The notes: generated by a model not told the origin, from the letters alone. Positions 25,684 through 34,571 are shown, numbered from the stretch's first letter. The stretch: DNA of 64,000 nucleotides from Pseudomonas sp. 21 (GCF_000955805.1 NZ_JYOA01000010.1:38516-102515), one strand, 5' to 3'. Translations and numbers: made by a program.

Positions 25684-27084
25684 ATGCCCAACAAGACGAA
25701 AGGAATTCTGCGTGCGCACCAGTCACTGATCTCGCTGGCGCACCGCTTGAGCGACATCCTGGTGATCGTGTTCACCGGGGTCGTGCTGCTCGGCGCTGGC
25801 AATGGCGTGCTGGATGCACAGATCTGGGTCTCGGTGCTGCTCTGCGTGATGCTGTTCCACTGGCTCGGCGAGCTGAACCAGCTCTACGGCTCCTGGCGCG
25901 GCGAGTCGCTGCTGCGTGAGTCGCTGAGTGTCACCCTGTACTGGTCGCTGGCGTTCTTCGCCGTGCTGCTGCTGGACATCTCGCTGCGCCACGTGGAACT
26001 GGAAGAACCCCGGCGCCTGGGCTGGTTCGCCGCAGCGTTGCTGATCATGGGTGGCTATCGCCTGGCCATCCGCATGCTGCTGCGCGTCGCCCGCCGCCAC
26101 GGCTTCAACAGCCGCAATGTGGCCATCTACGGCACCGGCGAAGTCGGCGCGCGACTGGCCGAGACCATCCTCGCCGCCCCTTGGATGGGCCTGCGCCTGG
26201 TCGGCTTCTACGACGACCGCCCGCAGCAGATGGAGCTGGGCGAACGGGTACCGGTAAAAGGCGATCGCCTGGCGCTGATCGACGCCGCCCGCTCGGGGCA
26301 GATCGACAAGGTCTACCTGACCCTGCCGCTGTCCCGCGAGCCACTGCTCAACGAGCTGATCCGCGAACTTTCCGACACCACGGTGTCGGTCTACCTGATC
26401 CCCGACCTGTTCATGTTCGACCTGCTGCATGCGCGCAGCGAGAGCATCAACGGGCTGGCCACCATCAGCATCTTCGACACGCCCATGGACGGCCCCAACG
26501 CCGTGCTCAAGCGCATCGAGGACGTGGTGCTAGCCTCGCTGATCCTGCTGCTGATCGCCGTGCCCATGCTGTTCATCGCCGTGGCCGTGAAGCTCACCTC
26601 GCGTGGCCCGGTGCTGTTCCGCCAGACCCGCTACGGCATGGATGGCCGGCCCATCCGCGTCTGGAAATTCCGCAGCATGACGGTCATGGAGGACGGCGCC
26701 GCCGTCATCCAGGCCTCGCGCAACGATTGCCGCATCACCCCGCTGGGCGCCTTCCTGCGGCGCACCTCGCTGGATGAATTGCCACAGTTCTTCAACGTCT
26801 TGCTCGGCGACATGTCCGTGGTCGGCCCACGCCCCCACGCCGTGGCGCACAACGAGCAATACCGGCGTCAGGTCAGCCGTTACATGCTGCGTCACAAGGT
26901 CAAGCCAGGCATTACTGGCTGGGCCCAGGTGAACGGCTGGCGTGGCGAAACAGACACCCTGGAGAAGATGCAGAAGCGCATCGAGTTCGATCTGGACTAC
27001 ATCGAGAACTGGTCCGTCTGGTGGGACCTGAAGATCGTCTTGCTGACCCTGTTCAAGGGTTTCGTACACCGCAATGCCTATTGA
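25684..27084 (+). CDS. wcaJ: WcaJ-type undecaprenyl-phosphate glucose phosphotransferase
   Basis: A 466-residue polyisoprenyl-phosphate hexose-1-phosphate transferase that should start each repeat unit by placing a sugar phosphate (probably glucose-1-P) on undecaprenyl phosphate. Four N-terminal helices (about 18-125) precede a CoA-binding-like Rossmann domain (NVAIYGTGEVGARLAE, about 140). A membrane re-entrant helix (VLASLILLLIAVPMLFIAVA, about 280) and the catalytic domain follow (KFRSM, then RRTSLDELPQFFNVLLGDMSVVGPRP), with the conserved DE pair. It follows rmlA after 102 bp that hold nothing obvious. GAGG precedes the ATG. Confidence 0.92.
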   Translation: MPNKTKGILRAHQSLISLAHRLSDILVIVFTGVVLLGAGNGVLDAQIWVSVLLCVMLFHWLGELNQLYGSWRGESLLRESLSVTLYWSLAFFAVLLLDISLRHVELEEPRRLGWFAAALLIMGGYRLAIRMLLRVARRHGFNSRNVAIYGTGEVGARLAETILAAPWMGLRLVGFYDDRPQQMELGERVPVKGDRLALIDAARSGQIDKVYLTLPLSREPLLNELIRELSDTTVSVYLIPDLFMFDLLHARSESINGLATISIFDTPMDGPNAVLKRIEDVVLASLILLLIAVPMLFIAVAVKLTSRGPVLFRQTRYGMDGRPIRVWKFRSMTVMEDGAAVIQASRNDCRITPLGAFLRRTSLDELPQFFNVLLGDMSVVGPRPHAVAHNEQYRRQVSRYMLRHKVKPGITGWAQVNGWRGETDTLEKMQKRIEFDLDYIENWSVWWDLKIVLLTLFKGFVHRNAY

Positions 27085-27115
27085 GTTTCCACACAAGCTT
27101 CAAGGAAGGATTGCC

Positions 27116-28237
27116 ATGAAAAACCTGCTCGCTTTCAGCTTTGTAGTCGGCAGTCTGGCGCTACAAGGCTGCGTGTTCTCCCCCGGTCAGCACATGACGG
27201 ATTCCGATATCCAACGCGAGGCACAGAAAGAGGGGATGAACATCACCCTCGTGCCCATCACGCCCCAGGTGCTGCAACGCCAGGAGGCCGCGTTCGCCGC
27301 CAAACCCGGTGTGCCCCCAGAATTGCTGAACTATCGCCCGCCGCAGGAGGACTACGTGATCGGCGGCGGCGACGTGCTGCTGGTCACCGTCTGGGACCAC
27401 CCGGAGCTGACCAGCCCCGGCTCCACCCAGCAGATGGAAGCCAACGGTCGCGTGGTCGGCGCCGACGGCAACATCTTCTTCCCCTATGCCGGCGTGGTGC
27501 ACGCGCAAGGGCAGACTCCGGCGCAGTTGCGCACGAGCCTGGCCCGTCGGCTGGCGAACAAGGGCATCGTCGACCCGCAGGTGGACGTCACCGTGCTGCG
27601 TTATGCCAGCCAGCACGTGGTGCTTTCCGGGGCCTTCCAGAACGGCGGGCAGGTCGAGTTGAACAACACGCCGACCACTTTGGTGCAGGCAGTCAGCAAG
27701 GCGGGTGTGATCACCGGCGAGGCGGATCTGTCCGGGCTGACGCTCAAGCGTGATGGCCGCGAGTACGTGCTCGACGTCGACGCGCTGAACCGCTCCGGTT
27801 CGACCCTGACCGGCATCTACCTGAAGAACGGTGACCAGATCCACCTCCCCTACAACGACCGCAAGAAAGTCTACGTGGTCGGTGAAGTGGAACGTCCGCA
27901 GGTGGTCACCTACCGCACCACCGGCCTGTCGCTGCTGGAAGTGCTCGGCAATGCCGGCGGCCTGGCCCCGGAAACCTCCGACGGCGACTCGGTCTACGTG
28001 ATCCGTGGCAACCCGGAACCGGTCGCCGGCACCGCGCCGGGAACCTTCCAGGCCCAGGTCTTCCACCTGGAAGCCAAGCGTCCTACCGCCTACGCCCTGG
28101 CCAAGGAATTCGCCATGCAGCCGCAGGACGTGGTGTTCATCGGCCCGGCCAACATCACCCGCTGGAACCGCTTCATCAGCCAACTGCTGCCGTCGGCCAA
28201 CATCATCAGCACCAGCGCCGCCGTCGGCGGCAACTGA
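27116..28237 (+). CDS. wza: Wza-type outer-membrane polysaccharide export lipoprotein
   Basis: A 373-residue export channel subunit. A lipoprotein signal peptide ends in LALQGC (lipidated Cys19). The Poly_export domain (about 80-170, beginning YVIGGGDVLLVTVWDHPEL) and SLBB-type repeats (HVVLSGAFQNGGQVEL and VYVVGEVERPQVV) follow. The C-terminal segment (NITRWNRFISQLLPSA) matches the amphipathic helix that forms the outer-membrane pore in Wza. AAGGAAGGA lies before the ATG at 27116. It is the last gene of the operon, far from wzc, which is unusual, as the two are normally neighbours. Confidence 0.93.
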   Translation: MKNLLAFSFVVGSLALQGCVFSPGQHMTDSDIQREAQKEGMNITLVPITPQVLQRQEAAFAAKPGVPPELLNYRPPQEDYVIGGGDVLLVTVWDHPELTSPGSTQQMEANGRVVGADGNIFFPYAGVVHAQGQTPAQLRTSLARRLANKGIVDPQVDVTVLRYASQHVVLSGAFQNGGQVELNNTPTTLVQAVSKAGVITGEADLSGLTLKRDGREYVLDVDALNRSGSTLTGIYLKNGDQIHLPYNDRKKVYVVGEVERPQVVTYRTTGLSLLEVLGNAGGLAPETSDGDSVYVIRGNPEPVAGTAPGTFQAQVFHLEAKRPTAYALAKEFAMQPQDVVFIGPANITRWNRFISQLLPSANIISTSAAVGGN

Positions 28238-28341
28238 TCGCGGTCCGCACTTCCCGGCAAAGCCCGCGGCATTGGGGAGTTTTCCCACAGCCATGGGTGG
28301 ATCGCTGGAATCGACTCCGCACCGGCTGGTGGCCATCATCG

Positions 28342-28379
28342 CCGCCATCGGGTGCGGGGACGCACCACTCCTATGGCGG
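28342..28379 (+). repeat. Nested hairpin downstream of wza
   Basis: An outer 7-bp stem, CCGCCAT / ATGGCGG, encloses an inner perfect 6-bp stem, GGTGCG / CGCACC, with loop GGGA. It lies about 105 bp after the wza stop and 50 bp before the terminator. It may protect the 3' end of the operon mRNA. Confidence 0.4.
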
Positions 28380-28430
28380 ACTCCACTCCGCCGCTCTCCT
28401 TTGGGGCCTTCCCCTAGCACAGGGTCCCGA

Positions 28431-28465
28431 ACCCGCCCGCGTTGCAGCGCCGGCGGGTTTTTTTT
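28431..28465 (+). terminator. Strong rho-independent terminator of the exopolysaccharide operon
   Basis: Stem ACCCGCC / GGCGGGT with an inner GCG / CGC pairing, followed directly by eight Ts. It closes the 18-kb run of plus-strand genes. Confidence 0.88.
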
Positions 28466-29594
28466 GCCTGTCATTTGCCGAAGGTGCCTTCCGTACGCTC
28501 CCACGTGTGGGAAGCAGGCCGCCTAAAAACTAGGACGCGGACCACAGGTTTCTGCGGCTCGGCCTGAACTCGCGCAGCTGTCCCGACGTGATTGTCCCGT
28601 CCACATGTCCAAGCCATCTTCCCCGTCAGTTGGCAGGGAGGTTGTTGGGGGGCGAAGCGGAAAAGATGTCCGTCATGATCTGTCGCCTGTCGGCTTTTCG
28701 ACTGAATTTCTTCGCCTCATGACCTCGATCTTTTGTGTTTTCCCCCGAGTGACCAGCCGGGCTCACCTGTTTCGTGGACGGGTGTTTTCTTCCTGCTGGC
28801 GATTATTCCGGCCGCTTCCCGCTCAGGTAGAAACCGCTCAGCAATCCATCCCAGGCCTCAAACCACTTCACCCGCTTTGGTATGCGCTGGTAAGGATCGA
28901 TGCCGGTCCGGGCTTCCCGGGGCGTTCGTTTGGCCGGGCTTTGGTGCGAGGGTGGCAGCGACTCGTGCTGCCCTTCGTGCTCGTCCTGATCGGACGCGGC
29001 AGCTGCAACGCGCGGCTGATTTCCTACAGATGGTCCGCTGCTGTAGGTACCTCCAGAGGGGGCAGGCAAGGAGCGTTGAGAGGTGTATCATATATTCCAA
29101 AAAGAAATGACATAGTAATAATTAATTCTTTTTTGATTTATAGAGCTTCTTTTATCGTGACCCCCAGCGTTGCCGTGACAGCGAAAGGGGATGGCGGTTA
29201 TCCGCCAGGATGAAGGGGGCTCGTGGCGGTTTTCCGCTGATTTTCCTGAGGGAATTTGCTTGCAGATTGTTTCGAGTGTCGGAAATGGCGGGCGTGTCAG
29301 GCAGGTAAGGCCGGTTGGCCTGGGGATTGCCTAGCCACTGATGCATGCCCCGCGCATTGCCACAACAACAAGACACGAGATCCGATCCATGCCATTTCAT
29401 TCTTCTGCTGCCCTCCCGCCTGCTTGCCTGCGCTCGATCCCCGCTTAGGGGAGCGCCGTACACCGCCGAATTACCGCATGCCGAGCGTGCCTGACACGCC
29501 ATGGCCGCTGCTTGCCGTTCGGTCGGGCTCCGTTGGAGCCAGTGGTCGCCTTGAATGGCCTGCTTTCCAAGATCAATAAAATGGGGAAATTCCA

Positions 29595-30953
29595 ATGAAA
29601 CGCCGCACTCTCACGCAATCGAGCCTCGCGCTCGCCATCGCTGCCGCAGGCCTCGCCCAATCCGCCGTCGCCGGTGGGTTCATCGAAGACAGCAAGGCCA
29701 ACCTGACCCTGCGCAACTTCTACATCAACACCGACAACCGCAACGGCACCGCCGAGCCGAGCAAGCAGGAAGAGTGGGGCCAGGGGTTCCTGCTCAACTA
29801 CACCTCCGGCTTCACCGAAGGCACCGTGGGCTTCGGCGTCGATGCCCTGGGCCTGCTGGGCGTGCGCCTGGACAGCGGCAAGGGCACACATTACAACCCG
29901 ACCAGCTCGAGTTTTTCCGGTACTGTCTTCCCCACCGATGGTGACGGTCGCGCCGTCGACGATTTCTCCCACCTGGGCGCCACCGGCAAGGTGAAGGTTT
30001 CCAGCACCGTGCTGCAGTACGGCACCCTGCTGCCCAAGCTGCCGGTCGTGACCTACAACGACGGTCGCCTGCTGCCGCAGACCTTCGAAGGTGGCCAGGT
30101 CACCTCGAACGAGTTCAAGGACCTGACCCTGCTCGGCGGTCAGCTGGAACACATGAAGGGCCGCAGTTCCAGCAACAACGAAGGGCTGTCCATCGCCGGC
30201 GCCAACAACGCGCGCACCGGCGAGTTCGTCAACAAGTTCTACTACGGCGGCGCCGACTACAAGCTGACCAAGGACCTGACGCTGCAGTACTACTACGGCA
30301 ACCTGCAGGACTTCTACAAACAGCACTTCCTCGGCCTGCAGCACAACTGGGCGATCGGCCCGGGCGTACTGAAGTCCGACCTGCGCTACTTCCACAGCAG
30401 CGATGATGGCAAGAACGGCCACGACAAGAACTTCTACACCAGCGGTTACTACGGCAACGGCGTGACCAAGGGTGAAGTCGACAACCGCGCCTGGAGCGGC
30501 CTGTTCACCTACACCGTCAGCGGCCACAGCTTCGGCGCCGGCTACCAGCAGCTCAGTGGCGACAGCGACTTCCCGTTCATCAACAACGGCGACGGCGCCA
30601 CTGCCTACCTGATCACTGACGTGCAGATCGGCAAGTTCCTGCGCGCCGGCGAGCGCACCTGGCAGGTCCGCTACGGCTACGACTTCGCCCAGGCCGGCCT
30701 GCCGGGCCTGACCTTCCAGACCCTGTACCTGCACGGCGATAACATCGACACCAAGTACGGCGACAAGAGCGAGTGGGAGCGTGATATCTCCCTGGCCTAC
30801 GTGATCCCGGATGGCACCTTCAAGGGCCTGGGCTTCACCTGGAAGAACGCTGCCCTGCGCAGCGGGCTGCCGACCACCGGTTCGGGCACTGCGACCCAGC
30901 GTGACCAGGACGAGAACCGCCTGATCGTCAGCTACACCATCCCGCTGCTGTAA
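29595..30953 (+). CDS. oprE: OprD-family outer-membrane porin, OprE-like
   Basis: A 452-residue porin with a signal peptide ending AQSAVA before GGFIEDSKANLTLRNFY, the typical start of mature OprD-family proteins. The sequence alternates polar and aromatic residues as expected for an 18-strand barrel. It includes the family segments EEWGQGFLLNYTSGFTEG and DRNQDENRLIVSY-like ends (here DQDENRLIVSYTIPLL). It probably admits small carboxylic or amino acid substrates. Gene order points to PA0291 (oprE). GGGGA precedes the ATG. In PAO1 it follows PA0290 closely. Here 20 kb of exopolysaccharide genes separate them. Confidence 0.9.
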   Translation: MKRRTLTQSSLALAIAAAGLAQSAVAGGFIEDSKANLTLRNFYINTDNRNGTAEPSKQEEWGQGFLLNYTSGFTEGTVGFGVDALGLLGVRLDSGKGTHYNPTSSSFSGTVFPTDGDGRAVDDFSHLGATGKVKVSSTVLQYGTLLPKLPVVTYNDGRLLPQTFEGGQVTSNEFKDLTLLGGQLEHMKGRSSSNNEGLSIAGANNARTGEFVNKFYYGGADYKLTKDLTLQYYYGNLQDFYKQHFLGLQHNWAIGPGVLKSDLRYFHSSDDGKNGHDKNFYTSGYYGNGVTKGEVDNRAWSGLFTYTVSGHSFGAGYQQLSGDSDFPFINNGDGATAYLITDVQIGKFLRAGERTWQVRYGYDFAQAGLPGLTFQTLYLHGDNIDTKYGDKSEWERDISLAYVIPDGTFKGLGFTWKNAALRSGLPTTGSGTATQRDQDENRLIVSYTIPLL

Positions 30954-30969
30954 TTCTCGCGGGATAACG

Positions 30970-31006
30970 AAAAAGCCGCCGACCTCGCAAGAGGCGGCGG
31001 CTTTTT
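30970..31006. terminator. Bidirectional rho-independent terminator after oprE
   Basis: Stem AAAAAGCCGCC / GGCGGCTTTTT with an inner CCTC / GAGG pairing around loop GCAA. It serves oprE on the plus strand and, with its A-run, could also act on minus-strand transcripts from aguA. Confidence 0.85.
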
Positions 31007-31029
31007 CATGGGTGCGCACGAGGGCTCTT

Positions 31030-31097
31030 TGTAGGAGCGAGCTTGCTCGCGAACAAGTCCCGTCGCGAAGTGGTTCGCGAGCAAGCTCGCTCCTACA
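31030..31097. repeat. REPIN (paired REP sequences)
   Basis: Two inverted copies of the Pseudomonas REP motif beginning GTAGGAGCGAGCTTGCTCGC, separated by a short spacer, form a 68-bp hairpin element between convergent oprE and aguA. A second, near-identical pair occurs at 60576-60665. Confidence 0.9.
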
Positions 31098-31187
31098 GAG
31101 GCATTCCCCTGCCAATGAAAAAGGCCGTCGTTCCGGTGGGAGCGACGGCCCTTTTCTTCAGCAAATCAGCTTCAGCGACTCAGCGAC

Positions 31188-32297
31188 TCAGCGCTTCTGC
31201 GGCGCCGGTTGCTGCTGGGTGATGCAATGGATGTTGCCGCCGCCCAGGAGAATCTCGCGGCCCGGCACCATCACGATTTCGTGCTCGGGGAAGATGCGCT
31301 TGAGGGTGGCTTCGGCCTCGGCGTCCGCCGGGTCGTCGAAGCGCGGGGCGATGATGCCGCCGTTGACGATCAGGAAGTTGACGTAGGAGCCGGCCAGGCG
31401 GATCGACGGATCGCGCGGCTGGGTGCCGATCACCAGGTCGATGCCTTCGCACTCGGCTTCGGTCGCGTGGATCGGGCCGGGGATGATGATCTTGTGCACG
31501 GTCAGCTGGCGGCCCTTGGCGTCACGGGCGGTTTCCAGCACGCGCATGGCGGCCTGGCAGCGCTCGTAGTTCGGGTCGTTCTGATCGTCGGTCCAGGCCA
31601 GCAGCACTTCGCCGGGGCGCACGTAGCAGCAGAAGTTGTCGACGTGGCCGTCGGTCTCGTCGTTGAACAGGCCGTCCGGCAGCCAGATCACGGTGTCGAT
31701 GGCCAGGTGCTCGCGCAGCACGGCTTCGATCTCTTCGCGGCTCATGTGCGGGTTGCGGTTGTGGTTGAGCAGGCATTCCTCGGTGGTGATCAGGGTGCCT
31801 TCGCCGTCCACGTGGATGGAGCCGCCTTCCAGCACGAAGCCTTCGGTGCGGTAGCCGTCGCAGCGTTCGATGCCGAGAATCTTGCTCGCTACCTGGTCGT
31901 CGCGGTGCCAGGGGAAGTACAGGCCGCCTTCCAGGCCGCCCCAGGCGTTGAAGGTCCAGTCCACGCCGCGCACGTCGCCCTTGTCGTTGGTGACGAAGGT
32001 CGGCCCGGTGTCGCGCACCCAGGCGTCGTCGTTGCTGATTTCCACCACGCGGATGTTGTCCGCGTCAGCCAGTTGGGCGCGGGCGTTCTCGTACTGGCCG
32101 GCGGAGACGCCGATGGTCACCGGCTCGAAGCGAGCGATGGCGCGGGCCACGGCACTGAAGGCGGCTTGCGCGGGTTTGCCACCCAGGCGCCAGTTGTCCG
32201 GACGCTCGGGCCAGACCATCCAGGTCTGGGTCTGGGGTTCCCATTCCGCCGGCATGCGGAAGCCATCGGCGCGGGGAGTGCTGGTCAGCGTGGTCAT
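31188..32297 (-). CDS. aguA: AguA, agmatine deiminase
   Basis: A 369-residue enzyme of the guanidine-modifying (pentein) superfamily that hydrolyses agmatine to N-carbamoylputrescine and ammonia. The catalytic cysteine is C358 in [26 protein letters not shown] and [17 protein letters not shown] carry the substrate-binding acidic and histidine residues. The ATG at 32297 has AGGA upstream. An open frame continues 25 codons further but these are not family-like. In PAO1 aguB, which acts on the product, lies directly upstream. Here the next upstream gene is a TetR regulator and no aguB is present. Confidence 0.95.
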   Translation of the reverse strand: MTTLTSTPRADGFRMPAEWEPQTQTWMVWPERPDNWRLGGKPAQAAFSAVARAIARFEPVTIGVSAGQYENARAQLADADNIRVVEISNDDAWVRDTGPTFVTNDKGDVRGVDWTFNAWGGLEGGLYFPWHRDDQVASKILGIERCDGYRTEGFVLEGGSIHVDGEGTLITTEECLLNHNRNPHMSREEIEAVLREHLAIDTVIWLPDGLFNDETDGHVDNFCCYVRPGEVLLAWTDDQNDPNYERCQAAMRVLETARDAKGRQLTVHKIIIPGPIHATEAECEGIDLVIGTQPRDPSIRLAGSYVNFLIVNGGIIAPRFDDPADAEAEATLKRIFPEHEIVMVPGREILLGGGNIHCITQQQPAPQKR

Positions 32298-32568
32298 GGG
32301 GCGGTCCTTGATGGTTGCTTCGCGGAAGGAAAGGCCGATATCCATCGATGGGTATCGCTGCGCCCCAGCCATTCTGCGAAGTGGCTTATGTCATTCGAGA
32401 GATCGTCGCCGTCGAGCCTTGCAGGAGGGCCAGTATAGGTTGCCCGCCATGGCTGCGCGGCGAAGCGTTTCCAGGTGAGGGAATTTATATCCGATAAAAA
32501 TCGGTTTAAGAAGGGCGTAGCCGAAATTTTTCGCGCGTCTGTCCGGATATTTGTCGGATAAAAATCGA
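32298..32568 (-). promoter_or_regulatory. aguA promoter region with two GATAAAAATCG dyads
   Basis: The 11-mer GATAAAAATCG occurs twice on the same strand (32493-32503 and 32557-32567), 64 bp apart. The first copy is the centre of a perfect dyad, CCGAT / ATCGG, with a 4-bp spacer (32491-32504). The second is a near copy. Such paired dyads suit a TetR-type repressor, and the adjacent TetR gene is the natural candidate. No gene is seen in this gap. Confidence 0.5.
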
Positions 32569-33210
32569 TTACCCCAGGAGCGACGGCCGTTTTGGCAGGC
32601 AGGGTGGCAGGTACAGCGACAGGTAGGCGTCGATCACCCGCATGCCTTCTTCGGCCAGGCGCTCGGTGATCTTCCCGTGGCGCTGCACGGAGAGGGCGTA
32701 GACGCGATCTCCCAGCTCGATGGCGAGGCTGAACACCTCGATGTCCTGCGGCAGCGGCGGCAACTCGAAGTGGCGCTCGAACAGTTTGCGCATGGCCTGG
32801 CCGAGCTGCACGTCGTGCTGGCTGTCGGCCTGGGTGACTTCGGCGAGGCCGTGGCTGGCGAGGATCAGCTGGCGCGCGGCGGCGTCTTCGGCGTAGACGG
32901 CCAGGGTGCGCTGCTCGACCAGTCGCGCGAGGTCGCGCCAGTCGCGCAGGGCGGCGTGGTCGACGGGTTGCTCCAGGCAGGCGCGGAAGGCGGCGTGGAC
33001 GTCGCTGGTCAGCCCCTGCAGCAGGGCCGGTACGCTGGGGAAGAAGTGGTAGACGGAGGAGGGCGGGATGTCCGCGCGCTCGGCCACCGCATAGATCGAC
33101 AGGCCCGCCGCGCCACTCTCGGCCAGCAGGGCGCGGGCGGCCTCGAGGATCACGGCGATGCGTGCCTGGCTGCTGGCGCGGGGCTTGCGAGTGGGAGAGG
33201 GGGCGGGCAT
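32569..33210 (-). CDS. aguR: TetR-family regulator, AguR-like
   Basis: A 213-residue regulator. The N-terminal helix-turn-helix (LSIYAVAERADIPPSSVYHFFPSVPALLQGL) is canonical TetR, followed by an all-helical ligand-binding domain. I chose the ATG at 33210 (MPAPSPTRKPRAS) because it has a GGAGG Shine-Dalgarno. An open frame extends 18 codons further. By position it is AguR, which in PAO1 represses aguBA and is relieved by agmatine or carbamoylputrescine. The dyads downstream at 32491 and 32557 are its likely targets. Confidence 0.82.
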   Translation of the reverse strand: MPAPSPTRKPRASSQARIAVILEAARALLAESGAAGLSIYAVAERADIPPSSVYHFFPSVPALLQGLTSDVHAAFRACLEQPVDHAALRDWRDLARLVEQRTLAVYAEDAAARQLILASHGLAEVTQADSQHDVQLGQAMRKLFERHFELPPLPQDIEVFSLAIELGDRVYALSVQRHGKITERLAEEGMRVIDAYLSLYLPPCLPKRPSLLG

Positions 33211-33265
33211 GACGACCTCCGGAGCTGGGCGGCTATTGGACGCCAGCTCCGGGGTGCTCGGCAAG

Positions 33266-34327
33266 TCAGCTGCCGCCGTCGCGCAACTTGGCCCAGACTT
33301 CGGTGATCACCGGGGCGGTCTTCTCCGGCGCGGTTTCCAGGGCGAACAGGCGGCGCTTGGTCTCCTGGTCCGGGTACAGGCCCGGCTGGTCGCGCAGGGC
33401 GGCGTCGAGGAACTGCGCGGAGTCCTTGTTGCCGTTGGGGTAGAGGGTGGCGGCGGTGATCTGCGCGGCGACCTTGGGCTGCATCAGGTAATCGATGAAC
33501 TTCAGGGCCAGGTCCGGATGCTCGGAGGCGCTGGGGATCACCAGGTTGTCGATGAACAGCACCGAGCCTTCCTGAGGTACCACGAAGCGCACCGGCTGGC
33601 CGGCGTTGGCCGCGCCCAGGGCGTCGCCGACCCAGGCCATGGCGACGCACAGCTTGCCGGCGTTGAGGTCCTGGATGTAGCGCTCGCTGTCGATGTAGCG
33701 CAGGTTCGGGCGCAGTTCGGCGAGTACTTCGCCGGCGCGGCGGATCTGCGACGGGGCGCTGCGGGCGAAGTTGCGGCCCTGGTAGTTCATCAGCACCGAG
33801 AAGGCTTCGTCCGGAGCGTCCAGCAGGCTCATGCCGCAGGCCTTCAGGCGCTGGCTCTGCTGCGGGTCGAACATCACGCTCCAGCTGTCGGGCAGCTTGC
33901 CGCCGTAGGCCTTCTCCGCTTCGGGTTCGTTGATCGCCAGGCCTACGGCGCCCCACAGGTAGGGCACGGCGTGCTGGTTGTTGGGGTCGACGGCGGCCAG
34001 CTTGCTCAGCAGCTGGGTGTCGAGGTGGCTGCGGTTGGGCAGCTTGCTGAAGTCCAGCGCCTGGATGCGCTTGTCGCGGATCAGCGCCGGCAGGTCGTTG
34101 TGCGACGGCACGGCGACGTCGAACTTCTCACCGCTCTCCAGGGCCTTCTTGACCTCGTCGGCGGTGCTGTAGGTCGTGTACTCGACCCGGATGCCGGTGT
34201 CTTTCTCGAAGTCCTTTAGCACTTCCGGAGCGATGTAGTCGTTCCAGTTGTAGACGCGGATGACCTGGTCGGCCCAGGCGGACAGCGGGCACAACAGCAT
34301 CAGAATCAAGGCGTACAGGCGTGGCAT
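33266..34327 (-). CDS. PotF-like periplasmic polyamine-binding protein
   Basis: A 353-residue solute-binding protein with a signal peptide (MPRLYALILMLLCPLSAWA) and the polyamine-binding family start VIRVYNWNDYIAPEVLKDFEKDTG. It corresponds to PA0295. Its paralogues SpuD and SpuE are encoded at 39925 and 41254, so it may add a binding protein for another polyamine. The frame extends up to 34531, but the start at 34327 has GGGAG before it and begins the signal peptide. It lies 55 bp upstream of the TetR gene on the same strand. Confidence 0.88.
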   Translation of the reverse strand: MPRLYALILMLLCPLSAWADQVIRVYNWNDYIAPEVLKDFEKDTGIRVEYTTYSTADEVKKALESGEKFDVAVPSHNDLPALIRDKRIQALDFSKLPNRSHLDTQLLSKLAAVDPNNQHAVPYLWGAVGLAINEPEAEKAYGGKLPDSWSVMFDPQQSQRLKACGMSLLDAPDEAFSVLMNYQGRNFARSAPSQIRRAGEVLAELRPNLRYIDSERYIQDLNAGKLCVAMAWVGDALGAANAGQPVRFVVPQEGSVLFIDNLVIPSASEHPDLALKFIDYLMQPKVAAQITAATLYPNGNKDSAQFLDAALRDQPGLYPDQETKRRLFALETAPEKTAPVITEVWAKLRDGGS

Positions 34328-34535
34328 TGGCGATCTCCCTGAATGAACCACGTAATCAGCGGATGCGGCATTCGCCGCTCGATAGCGCGACAGCAAAGAC
34401 ACGACAGACGCGATGGCGCCCGGGCGGGCGGATGGAGACATCGCGGACAGGAAGGAACGACGGATGTGACTCGCCACAGCGCCCCTCCTCGCCGTTGCGA
34501 TGTCGCAGTTCCCCGGGTGTACCAGAGGCACAAGG

Positions 34536-34561
34536 AAACGCCGGCACGAGGGCCGGCGTTT
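34536..34561 (-). terminator. Stem-loop terminator after spuI
   Basis: A perfect 10-bp stem, AAACGCCGGC / GCCGGCGTTT, with a 6-base loop, 10 bp beyond the spuI stop. On the minus strand it ends in TTTCCTTG, a weak U-tract. Confidence 0.7.
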
Positions 34562-34571
34562 CGTTTACCAC

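Larger units (their letters stand above)
28238..29594. other. Gene-poor stretch between the exopolysaccharide operon and oprE
   Basis: About 1.36 kb without a convincing gene. It holds a nested hairpin (28342-28379), the operon terminator (28431-28465) and an A+T-rich island at about 29085-29155 that stands out sharply from the surroundings. Open frames up to 202 codons (28605-29213) have no recognisable protein pattern. The part next to 29595 presumably contains the oprE promoter. No attachment site or transposase remnant was recognised. Confidence 0.6.

Noticed and set aside
28083-28090. Minus-strand GGCGGTAG inside wza
   Set aside because: Within a coding region, on the strand opposite to the operon. 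It shows that the 8-mer can occur by chance.
28605-29213. 202-codon open frame upstream of oprE
   Set aside because: Irregular composition, no recognisable motif, no convincing ribosome binding site, and it crosses the A+T-rich island.
9093-29594. Exopolysaccharide region considered as a prophage or transposon-borne island
   Set aside because: No integrase, transposase, tRNA gene or flanking direct repeats were seen, and base composition matches the flanks. Only the synteny break supports acquisition.
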